This document shows positions 59,101 to 64,000 of a stretch of DNA of 64,000 bases, piece after piece. The position numbers and the translations under genes were made by a program. The notes beneath the pieces were generated by a model. It worked only from the letters and a program-made list of their open reading frames with translations, was not told the origin of the DNA and made no database searches. Location: assembly GCA_001643675.2 (NCBI GenBank), contig LSRY02000028.1:310001-374000 (forward strand). The letters run 5' to 3'. Within the stretch, counting starts at the first letter, position 1; every line of letters begins with the position of its first letter. The stretch is from Monocercomonoides exilis (taxonomy: Eukaryota > Preaxostyla > Oxymonadida > Polymastigidae).

Positions 59101-62100
59101 GCAAGCGAAAGAATAGCAGACAGAAGTGTGCAAAGTGTGCGAGACAAGATCTGAGTCAAAGAACGAGTGATGAAGAACCTGAAGCAAAGGGAGGCGTTCA
59201 ACGACGGCAAAGACTGGAATATCAAAGTTGAGAATGCACTTGAAGAGCTGCTGGATGCAGAGGAAGGATACGACGAGAACAGCAAAGGCATCATTCCACT
59301 TCCCATCTGCTGATATGGCATTCCATAAGCATCTGCACCTCCGCTCTGCTGTTTCTTCATTCTTTCCTCTTCCTCTTTTCGCTTCTGCATCTCAAACACT
59401 TCATTCAGCCATTTCATCTTCCTCATCTCCGCCCACATTTCGCTTCCCATTCCGCTTCCCATCACACCTTCCAGAACAGAACTCATCCGCTCCGCCATAA
59501 CTCTCCAGCACTCTACCACCAAAGAGAAGTGCGATGCTCGTGAGGCAAGTGTTGCACCACGGCAGCAGTGCGACACAAATGACAGAAGTGCTTCAGCAAT
59601 TGCACGGCGAAGAGGCGGAAGCGAGAATGAAGATGAAAATGAGCAAGAGGATGATGCGGGCTTAATATACGATGAGACAGGTGGAAGAAGCGATGATGGA
59701 AGCGCAGAAGATGATTGCTCTTGAGAACTTGCTGTTGCATTTGTTGATAGACTGACTGAAGAGCTGGCAGAAGTTGGACGTTCTTTGCCCTTCTTCTCCA
59801 AAGGTGCACGTTGCTTCTTCTCTTTTTCTCCTTCTCCTTTTTTCGATCCTGTAGCTTTCTCCTTCTCATCTCCTTTTTGTGTCATTTTGTTCCACTCGCT
59901 CAGAATTCTGTCTCGTTCTTCTTCTCGTTCTGTTTGTGTTCGCTCTTGTTCTTCTGGGTCAAATCCAACAAACACTGCTTCATTCACAATTGATGATAAC
60001 GTTGGCACATCGCGCTTATCCAACGTAACTTCTTCTTTTGAAGCCTCCTTTTCTTTGTCGTCTTTGCTTGCTTTCTCACCTCCAGCTTCTGATTTCTTTT
60101 TCTTTTCTGTCTTTTTGCTTCCTTTCCCTTCTTTTCCTTCTTTTTCAGCTCCACTTTCTTCTCCTGCTTTAACTGCTGTCGTCTTCAGTGCTGGACATAT
60201 CATCGCAAAGAACCCAAAGTAGTGTGCAGGAGACGAATACATTTCATCAACGCATCCATTTGAAGAGCATCTCAATAGATAGGCACAATTTGGTGGGAGT
60301 AACGAAGGCAAATCTGCATTGGATTTTGACTGAGCATCAGAATTGTCTGATGCATCACCATCGTCTGCGATTCCATCACCTCCGTACAAAAGCCTTCCTC
60401 TCTTCTCTTTCCCCATTCCGTTAGCCATCTCAGCAGCTTCTACGCTTCCGGCAACTCTTGCAAACACCGAAAACAGAAGGTTGATCATCATTTCTGAGAC
60501 AGGAACGACAAACGATGGATCAAACAATGCAAAAGCTCTGAGTGACGAGGGAGAAGAAAGGAAAGGAGGCAACGTGAATGCTGCAGATGAAGAAGAAATT
60601 GGATAAGGTGAAAGAGAAATGGAAAGAAGAGGAGAAATAGCTGAGGAAATGTCAGAAATTGAGACTGAACTTGACCCTGTCTGTGATGCGTCTGATGAAT
60701 GATTGATGAGCGAGAACAGTTGACTCAGTGAAGAATTCATTATTATTCCTGTTGGCTCCGTTTTTTGATTCCACAAACTCAATTTCTCTTTTCCTGTGTT
60801 TTCTCCGTTTTCTTCACTTGCTTCGCTGCTGCTTTCTTTGTCTCCTTCTCCTTCCTCTCCATTGCTTCTTGCGCTGTCGCTCCTCTTTCCGCTTCTCAAG
60901 CAGATCTCCTCACCTTTCTTTCCTTCTCCGCTTCCCAATCCATTGCTTTCAGCAATCATCATTTCCTCTGCTCTCTTCCACTCACACAGCCCTGCCACCA
61001 TCTCAAACTGCGCCTGAAACGCTGATGATTCTCTCACACTCACACGCCACTTCTTCACCTCCGCCGAACGAATGCGGCACATCTTCCAAAAAGCAAAGAT
61101 GGTTCCAGCTGCACACAGCTTGTTGTTCTCCTCCCTCTTGTGCTCAATCAGTGCAGTCCGCTGCTTCTCTCTCTGCGCCTGTATTTGACGCTCCTCTTCT
61201 GCATCAATAGAAGTCGGTGTTCGTGTTGTTGATGACGGCATATCGTCTGTCTTTGCTGTATCTCCATCACTTTTAGCTTCTGCGTTTTCTTTTGTTTCTT
61301 CGGGTTGCTCTGCAGCTTTTCCTTTGTCAGCCTTCTTCTTTTCCTTGGGTGTTGCTGATCTTTTTGCTTTCGCTTTTGTCTTCGCCTTTGCCTCTGCAGG
61401 CTTCTCTTCTTCAGCTGCGGCTTTTTCCTTTTCTTCACTCTCAGCCTTCTGTTGAGTGTCGTCCAAAGGAATCTTTCCACTTCTTCTGTCTCGCAGTTCC
61501 TTTGCCTTCCGATCTCTTTCGTTCATCTCTTCATCCACCTCCTTTTCAATGTCTCTGAACCAGTTGTATTCAGTCTCATATTCGCTGTTGAAGATGTCAA
61601 GAACTGCTTGCTTTCCTCCTCTTGGCACATAAACACGCGGTGGGCACATGTAATGATAAGCCGAAAATGGAGATAGCTCAACTGGAGATGTGGGATCTAA
61701 CGTAATGGAAGAAGATGATGATGACGAAGAGGAGGATGAAGCTGAAGCTGAAGCTGAAGTTGAAGCTGAAGTTGAAGCTGATGCTGATGAATCTGAGGCA
61801 GACGATCCAATCTGCAGCCAATATGAAGGAAATGTTGCATTGAGAACGACAGGAGAAATAGGAGTTGCAGCTGATCCGATTGTGAGCGTCTTAATCATCG
61901 ACAGCACAGTCTGGTAGTTCTGCGGCTTCTGCTTCAGCATCTCTTCACAAATGAGAAGTGCAAGGCGCAAAAGGGATGCTGGCCACAGCAATGAGCTGTT
62001 GAATGCTAAAGCAGAAGAAAGAAGACTCAAAGGCGATCGCGTTGGCCGAATGTGTCCGTTCGCTTCTGCTGATTTTGCTGCTTCGGATGCTTCTTCTTCG

Positions 62101-64000
62101 GCTGCTTCTTCTTCTTTCGCTTTTCCTTTCCCTTTCCCTGCTGCCTCTTTCTTTTCTTTCTTCTCTTTTCCAGTTTTCTCCTTTTGTGCATCCTTTTCAG
62201 CTGCTATTTCTTCCGTTTCTTCGTTTGATGACGCTTCTTTTGGACGTGGTTGCTGGACAGCCACTCCACACACAGAAAGAAGCTCAGAAAGAGAAGGAAA
62301 GAGCGAAGGAGAAAACGGATTGGATTCGCTGGATTTGCTGCTTTCAGTAGAAGATGAAGATTTCTCGTCTGATTCCTTTTGTGCATTTGGAGGAAGAGGG
62401 AATGAAACAGCTGGAGGGGCTATTGACAACAGCTCCTCCCATGCTTGTGAAGGGTTGGATTCAATAAGAGAAGTGATGCGTGCAATCTGAGCATTAACAT
62501 CACTTGCAGCAAATGGATTGTGGAAATCAACAGGACTCTTTGCATTGCTTGTTTCCTGTGTGTCATTTTCTTGTGGCTTCTCTTTGTTCTTTGAAGCTTT
62601 TTGGTTTTTATCTTCTTGAATTGTTGTTGCTGTCTGTGTTGATGCAAGCTGATTGCCTTCATCTTTCCTTGTTTCTTTTTCATTCTCCACAAAGTTTGGT
62701 GTTCCTTCAGGCCAAATGAGTTCTCTGACAGAAGTTGTGCGCGTTGCCACTCCGCAAAAAGTGGCAGAAAGAGAGGCAAACGACGCACTCAATGCACGAT
62801 GTCCGAGAAGCAGGTGAATTCGCGAGAGCTGAGAAGGAAGAAACGTCAATTCTTTGACTGGTGTTGGTGCCAGCTGCGAGAAATCCTGAGAATTGCTGGA
62901 TGAGGACGAGGATGAAGATGAGTCTGAAGACGAACTGGATTGAGATTCGTTTTGAGATTCGCTAAGTGGAAGATGCATCTTAATACACATAAGAAGCAGA
63001 GAATCTAGTGTAAGTGCAGCTGTCAGCAAAGATTTGATCATTGCTGGAACAAGCATGGTAGACAAAGGTTGTGATGTAGATGAAATCAATCCAGCAGTTG
63101 CAGAAGTTTTATCTCCATCGTCAGAAGAAGAAGAAGAAGAAGCGCTATCTTGTGCTGATTGAGCTTGTGCTCCTTCTTTCTCTTTTTCTTTTTCTCCTTT
63201 TTTCACTTTATCTCCTTTTGAAGTACCAGGTCTTTCTTTCTTCGCCGCATTTTTCGAGTCTTCGCTGTTTTCCTTTGCCTTCTTCTCTTTTCTGGAAGCT
63301 GGTCTCTTTGTTGTTGTTGACAAAGTCGAGCCCAGCAATCCTTCTGATGTGGCAGTCGCATCCAAAGATGCTGTCTCCTGGTTGGATGCCTCTTCATCGA
63401 TCGTATCCAAAATCCCTCTTTGCCTCAGCCTTTCCTTTCTCTTCTCTTCTCTCTCCTTTCTTCTTCTTTCCATTCTTTCTTGTCTCATCCTCTCTTTGTC
63501 TTCTTCTCTTCTTCTGACAGCATTCAGCATCTCTTTCTCCACAACAGCGCATTCACCACTAAGAGTCTTCACCATTCCCATCACAGTCTCTCTCAAGGAA
63601 ACAACTTTAGTGGATGCATATTTTTGAGATATGGTTGGTGTCGAAGGAGAGAAAATCAATGCAGATAAGCAGGATGCCATTAATCGCTGTGCCCTGAACC
63701 ATCCCAGTGAAGGAAGAGAAGATGAGTTGGCATTCAAAGAAGATTGGCGCGCTTGTTCATTCCCTCCATTAGAAGCACTTTCACTCTTATTTGAGTCATT
63801 TCCATCAGAAAGTGGCAATGCTGAAGCAGCCATCGGATTAGGAACGCTTTTCAGTGCTTCCACAATCACCACCAACGAGCGAATGATAGCTGGGTGTGTC
63901 TTTCCTTGCACAGACAAAGCGCCTGTGTGAGAAAGCACAGCAAACAGACGCGAGGCATATAGAACCACATTCGAGTGGTCTCCAATGAGCAGTGCTGCTT
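47157..64000 (-). CDS. giant low-complexity protein, 5' end outside window
   Basis: A single minus-strand frame with no stop from the window edge down to the stop codon at 47157-47159, over 5,600 codons without a needed intron. The frame is already open at base 64000, so the true start lies outside. The family is not recognised. Ordered, Leu/Ala/Cys-rich helical stretches (for example LLLALETLQLCCWVSALDGC, FSLRWSEALASSTDLFTLARQAND, CLDAGFVSEAFVYLVCLFN) look like TPR or HEAT-type repeats. They are separated by hundreds of residues of Ser, Ala-Ser, Lys/Glu and Pro low complexity. Lys/Glu/Arg coils occur near 63550-63250, 59050-58900 and 57400-57150. The C-terminus ends LRSVNEIPWSD. A large axonemal protein such as CFAP46 or CFAP54 is only a guess. 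Confidence 0.8.
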   Translation of the reverse strand, partial: AALLIGDHSNVVLYASRLFAVLSHTGALSVQGKTHPAIIRSLVVIVEALKSVPNPMAASALPLSDGNDSNKSESASNGGNEQARQSSLNANSSSLPSLGWFRAQRLMASCLSALIFSPSTPTISQKYASTKVVSLRETVMGMVKTLSGECAVVEKEMLNAVRRREEDKERMRQERMERRRKEREEKRKERLRQRGILDTIDEEASNQETASLDATATSEGLLGSTLSTTTKRPASRKEKKAKENSEDSKNAAKKERPGTSKGDKVKKGEKEKEKEGAQAQSAQDSASSSSSSDDGDKTSATAGLISSTSQPLSTMLVPAMIKSLLTAALTLDSLLLMCIKMHLPLSESQNESQSSSSSDSSSSSSSSSNSQDFSQLAPTPVKELTFLPSQLSRIHLLLGHRALSASFASLSATFCGVATRTTSVRELIWPEGTPNFVENEKETRKDEGNQLASTQTATTIQEDKNQKASKNKEKPQENDTQETSNAKSPVDFHNPFAASDVNAQIARITSLIESNPSQAWEELLSIAPPAVSFPLPPNAQKESDEKSSSSTESSKSSESNPFSPSLFPSLSELLSVCGVAVQQPRPKEASSNEETEEIAAEKDAQKEKTGKEKKEKKEAAGKGKGKAKEEEAAEEEASEAAKSAEANGHIRPTRSPLSLLSSALAFNSSLLWPASLLRLALLICEEMLKQKPQNYQTVLSMIKTLTIGSAATPISPVVLNATFPSYWLQIGSSASDSSASASTSASTSASASASSSSSSSSSSSITLDPTSPVELSPFSAYHYMCPPRVYVPRGGKQAVLDIFNSEYETEYNWFRDIEKEVDEEMNERDRKAKELRDRRSGKIPLDDTQQKAESEEKEKAAAEEEKPAEAKAKTKAKAKRSATPKEKKKADKGKAAEQPEETKENAEAKSDGDTAKTDDMPSSTTRTPTSIDAEEERQIQAQREKQRTALIEHKREENNKLCAAGTIFAFWKMCRIRSAEVKKWRVSVRESSAFQAQFEMVAGLCEWKRAEEMMIAESNGLGSGEGKKGEEICLRSGKRSDSARSNGEEGEGDKESSSEASEENGENTGKEKLSLWNQKTEPTGIIMNSSLSQLFSLINHSSDASQTGSSSVSISDISSAISPLLSISLSPYPISSSSAAFTLPPFLSSPSSLRAFALFDPSFVVPVSEMMINLLFSVFARVAGSVEAAEMANGMGKEKRGRLLYGGDGIADDGDASDNSDAQSKSNADLPSLLPPNCAYLLRCSSNGCVDEMYSSPAHYFGFFAMICPALKTTAVKAGEESGAEKEGKEGKGSKKTEKKKKSEAGGEKASKDDKEKEASKEEVTLDKRDVPTLSSIVNEAVFVGFDPEEQERTQTEREEERDRILSEWNKMTQKGDEKEKATGSKKGEGEKEKKQRAPLEKKGKERPTSASSSVSLSTNATASSQEQSSSALPSSLLPPVSSYIKPASSSCSFSSSFSLPPLRRAIAEALLSFVSHCCRGATLASRASHFSLVVECWRVMAERMSSVLEGVMGSGMGSEMWAEMRKMKWLNEVFEMQKRKEEEERMKKQQSGGADAYGMPYQQMGSGMMPLLFSSYPSSASSSSSSAFSTLIFQSLPSLNASLCFRFFITRSLTQILSRTLCTLLSAILSLALSFSYIRLHLLNVKREAERQRRMNERKAKQEEKRMSIELERKLKEDEEERERRAKERKAKSEIPEYLRDSTLQLGIEKLPSPSHSNPFTPSSNSMQSYFSTASDDQRSAVSNAADASPTPSQLLFLSFHNPLNTLPGASCSFNSDSSLLLRLYSFLNNTTLGAFFTIFASDFASNPVSERKTRKFTSFSHHRRTERWQKTPNSSSSNQSNTNAMQNPTPSSEDQSNQEWHTPFPPFKQDDLFTLSPFSSASLLDILFFHQLYSPPSLLSSLHAGTADIIRTIIKLSLLGGSFTESGLKNELLLFAQTLTGAQGGANNSSQSSHSMHKSAPPLLPSPLILLHMPWLSDLTRMEQMRVLPPSFSLSRFLADGAAQTPNPFVESSYNTFDAVASSADEIAMKPYASSSSSMQSVSGVSASSASHALQSTTPSAISSSASTAISFATQPSNPIIAPPSLVHSSQVSNCYWFTEAGSSLSASSPFSAFTTFYLPSENTVSIPLSTHLKPSLPTGGNLINASLLQYSYPSLPPLPPLFSQLLEKRKAGKQQSEQPPSTTQPSTPSEKKKKSRSRPQSSKEKTKEKTAKTKKAKEAAENAEESGKEDDIQSEVESLLADEERMKKEIEENQKRRQKEREDARVAIELKRQKTIRFAERIRWSEKDKWPEASEVPNVPISSELTSETSASFYESLQTTSTSASSSSTPFATVYSQMSVPKIEKEHNLCREDGSMFVASMAVAENEMQTASRMWMEWCYQQVLKGEQEKARKKKEETGGAEQDLERTMGEGGELGEVTSSANYSGASQSRSRPSSPEKGRTSRSQSPSKKTRKASARPKSSTRKSLQASATASSMNTVLDEDANADGSSTAISSCTGFDFVKVLETLFERAVLPTALVESSYRSTPPTQSMVVRAASPITLQPEGSQKLKLLPIDYMFRQSMVKSSALTTSTTSVSSTNAYSTTPYQPPFYRLLRPTPLITRYSALLSSLRSQHSSFMVAVALRELAAIRIVSFTAVRTLQSLPLLRLVGEEDEEEQIAVLLKTAREKRAKRQKANALNVDDDEFDDAYLDSERERAISLVKKHQPAENSPFPSLAKRSETELFLLLSAFDPEDLFAEKMRREATKEMSDALDTLFMSPQFLMATSIPSPSSSSPSSSDVNEASDSPGWRKVFGWWSGIGSIRGKGGKSPVFSATGRNKEFIVDTSSLCPLPTPVEFLPSFTDNSDALVLYEKTRKTFTSSLTSTAPSSSSNLNSPSALQPLPNLLLALVLLHNLATFSFPDDADRLSEAALAAAGICCEILAHFPQLPPPFRFMDYAGINITSLLSPLAVSGASAIPSSSLSSATSPSTSPSLTLFMTPPPTSASPFSNLFADPHIADPASLCASLELFCIHLRRTGFALQSLPLLALYRHIAINCANSAHHVFLSTYHSALACLDAGFVSEAFVYLVCLFNTGAATTLSEWEVMEDAALKRAMYREKLFETDKMKRGRSRKEDNKSGSDERDEGKTGSDSRPGSASLTGAKGTKAKKEEGAEKKKEGKGGKEKKGEKEKAEADESSTNKEGKGVLYTLPDDAPFPIFCCDEPADSAQNRKALAFLCNLSIPSHQSSSSFASSNESAEGDNNTCSPNPLLSILPSQMLILLLQARVQFLLFIYTYTQQATHSRTYFSSKDVANTPTRTTARDSSSSLSSSSSSFVPPLVSGMAFNSLMSPLTVGSTPALLEGNKEGQMDTRALVAGINAHLTMYGVKTGTSDREGDGDSIGGGNEAGAENDEKQRQSQASACPMSVMNPVVVASQLALLQQCQAQLAEAEESNSSTLVAGADLLDQTSTDSQLNETGDSASSHSTQEIVSFTHIPPLPKRPPPLFASQSSLSETTSPVLQSTEKVHTPIKPTSAKKQTKKPGSATKRAARPPSASSKAVPSVSSSSSGNASANPYDGTRKPFYSTYYGMEESNEPAAQGAVSTFKHENVTEDEITPFVATSKSVLTKNGINSLLSSSSYQQMLDVLSAEQGANGSSSIGNSQFPSLSINRPLLPLALSVASNPVSTLTQMLHATSSDQPSSSSSLPIAQLLLSIISLFVDELSLSTLPPAHVDPFTKKRVPQPLRMIPSEGDAHTQSSQSASSSTSTSTSTLPSGHQSYPDVFSVQPLYTDTLLLALETLQLCCWVSALDGCIQDVVDISRTALDMIGTQQEGASVIVARKLARQLVKARGRARRTGASEQMMARGRTMDTRREMQLMAGEGESSNVGSTQLQKRNKVMQNSVENALLKEESEEMDMLLAELGACYPHLLHSSTESSSQALQSSIPSLILSLYISSFSSSYGSSPYLCANAFTTFRTSSHYAALFNANILHTHIFSLRWSEALASSTDLFTLARQANDTRWKVLSLTAQTRILRSLVPTTVVSSNGTTVPASAVSPDVLAVQAFASSLRPLTLAIKLARSQAHPPLSDSSKAALLLFAAEHLWGGVPECVTTLVPSSDAPAITDTPQFSELKKSMSQLLSTLFAAGGDSSFSSTLSFSSQPSLLLLSHRIASMASTLFCSLSLLHGLPTPPVNPSYTSLPSPTGFDPITSLASASSSSSSAASGSTSSSSVSPLSVPEIVFNERNKLILDTLQAMSVRMMPLLPSSSSASASSSSSSSTSSMSTFSSIISDAHHQPSLSLSLTPSLSPLLVPRVNLYTPFIPSMLRASFLSSSTLPSESLNISPTLPAAPQYPTRRADVTSQTTAAPSSSASSSSSSTAISPVSSSSSTSSSSLYVPMRSLIGSTAPSLVSLLNLSSTVFLSHVPSPHTFAQTMLLCGRLIVRALLPLDSVVFPEWGGVGCLWVEEKEQKKQKTGEDSSDSSEEKKDPLSNSVSDVSTLTSDLSQINEPSQPPIARSSPPFSAVMRSPLSASPLSLFVPETSPVGVSSLPPPESPQKTAEELAASSVITPTPKGAQTPKRKPIISAEVFRTLVVWAGSFLSRACWAASGGCGSFHDLSLLRAIVSEIVLLLGIVAPGWKQKEAERSRERRKALNEGKPKGSSKSEMKKTTTFDPSSNSTVTKIVKTTVTTTSKLSSELSSTVALPSQYSPADPARIHQLRLCHAALCLLERITYAQQNLRTLSSVLSSASSSASASASASASAPSSASLQDSSSSSLPLSSIPVSIRADLLAMQNKSFSLLPVEAEDADANAASADSLKNANEATAQKKAGEAGGKEKKEGKKEKEEKKGSKAKEDDTTESGMSDLPDGKYSSVQIPLTHIGILFNKLLSESSSIVAPFAGESLSSISSVSSSSGVSPSSSYWISTSSSADMSSASNSHKLSALHRLLCQYSPQYANRCVVWVEEMEWMMGKMVDGTAQFDDQRTENEREKAQRTKRSNSVALDSTLNATTSSTENKMSDTKKTPSRPSSRQNRPQSPLKGTKKTAKDAKETGKEGKGTKAKEGGRPVSGKLAEEGNAKEGEYSPLDKFIFLPPPFTSVLALNTSVVVQNTLAQSQSVYSARFPLDSRLPAAIAALMNSEWHRRFVLEDPKVAPPTADKGAAAASPSSPASSPSCGIALQQLVYSITDASSTLHVGLRVIPSILLQSLHVIVEDILSQHKLWVMKHPNGWWTVCGWGEKDGDEDDSPLSSSSATSIDGMQTLSSVDVPMPLDSSANPSSSPQKPRTPRLTQTESPFQPRFAMCLWAFHLLLRLSTVEGVFEEEEEEEEGEGKGKEGELSLTELLATKKNDTSKVASQSATSSSLSTYFASTSSSQLSPSSSLPLSSSSLSSPIPLPPIPLHARAGAYRCIQRFLLSALSAISNRNKDPRGGAAAMAVSSSPEQPEEKKQCLEALEKIRLEDDIIFNTTIPLNETQPPILPPHPPRPAPLKSSLSHYSSPQQTPPPSSTESLSSASSPASSSSSLSPSPSFIPSPNLTIDRICPALSTLLRPAAKTVALNKAFSLSPLLVGGSLLQPEGSTFSPLAKSNPRFASTLPNGSDGSGACLIEANMDFAELILRSVNEIPWSD
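61738..61790. repeat. GAAGCT/GAAGTT repeat coding Ser-Ala-type run
   Basis: Tandem hexamers on the plus strand that code an alternating Ser, Ala and Thr run on the minus strand inside the giant frame. A similar run lies near 49758-49800. Confidence 0.75.

Noticed and set aside
54209-63517. Many long plus-strand and offset frames over the giant gene
   Set aside because: They are shadows of Ser/Lys/Glu-rich codon repeats, reading as Leu/Phe/Ser or Arg/Lys/Gln runs.
1-64000. CRISPR array, bacterial operon or viral genome segment
   Set aside because: No regularly spaced direct repeats, no ribosome-binding-site-led operons and no viral hallmark genes; the gene content is eukaryotic nuclear.

Overview
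The window is nuclear DNA from an AT-rich, intron-rich, flagellated single-celled eukaryote. The evidence is spliced genes for cytosolic ribosomal protein S16, the DNA polymerase alpha catalytic subunit, SART1/Snu66, a RINT1/Tip20 tether and condensin II subunit G2, a eukaryotic tRNA-Gln with internal A and B boxes, and a Kintoun-type (DNAAF2) assembly factor, which implies axonemal dyneins. The standard genetic code fits every intact gene. Coding exons are full of Ser, Glu/Lys and Ser-Ala low-complexity tracts, and spacers are very AT-rich. An excavate such as an oxymonad would fit, but that is a guess. No bacterial operons, CRISPR arrays or viral genes were seen.

Layout: 1-4.4 kb holds AT-rich spacer, a small transposon remnant and a Ser/Pro-rich multi-exon gene on the minus strand. 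4.9-11.4 kb is a mobile-element zone: a PIF/Harbinger-type DDE transposase gene with one in-frame TGA, an inverted-repeat element inside its second intron, further copies of that element, two pairs of far-apart inverted repeats, and a decayed minus-strand relic. A tRNA-Gln(TTG) gene starts 5 bp past the last repeat. 11.7-13.6 kb is Kintoun. 13.8-19.9 kb is a nine-exon giant cysteine-rich protein on the minus strand, divergent from a small membrane protein gene (20.0-20.7 kb). 20.9-28 kb carries a PDI-like protein and DNA polymerase alpha, both minus. From 28.3 to 40.0 kb five plus-strand housekeeping genes follow in a row: RPS16, a tRNA-binding-domain protein, RINT1-like, NCAPG2-like and SART1-like. 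40.07-41.80 kb is a perfect 757-bp inverted repeat with a 221-bp spacer. 42-47 kb is a kinesin-like gene whose motor has lost its nucleotide-binding motifs. 47.2 kb to the window edge is one uninterrupted minus-strand reading frame of more than 5,600 codons, cut by the window end.

I placed exon joins by hand from GT...AG signals, reading-frame phase and conservation at the joins. In POLA1, the Cys-rich gene (from its first listed exon), Kintoun, SART1, the kinesin-like gene and RPS16 all phases close exactly. Joins I could not settle are flagged in the entries. The genes span replication, chromosome condensation, splicing, translation, ER traffic and folding, and flagellar assembly, with no functional clustering.
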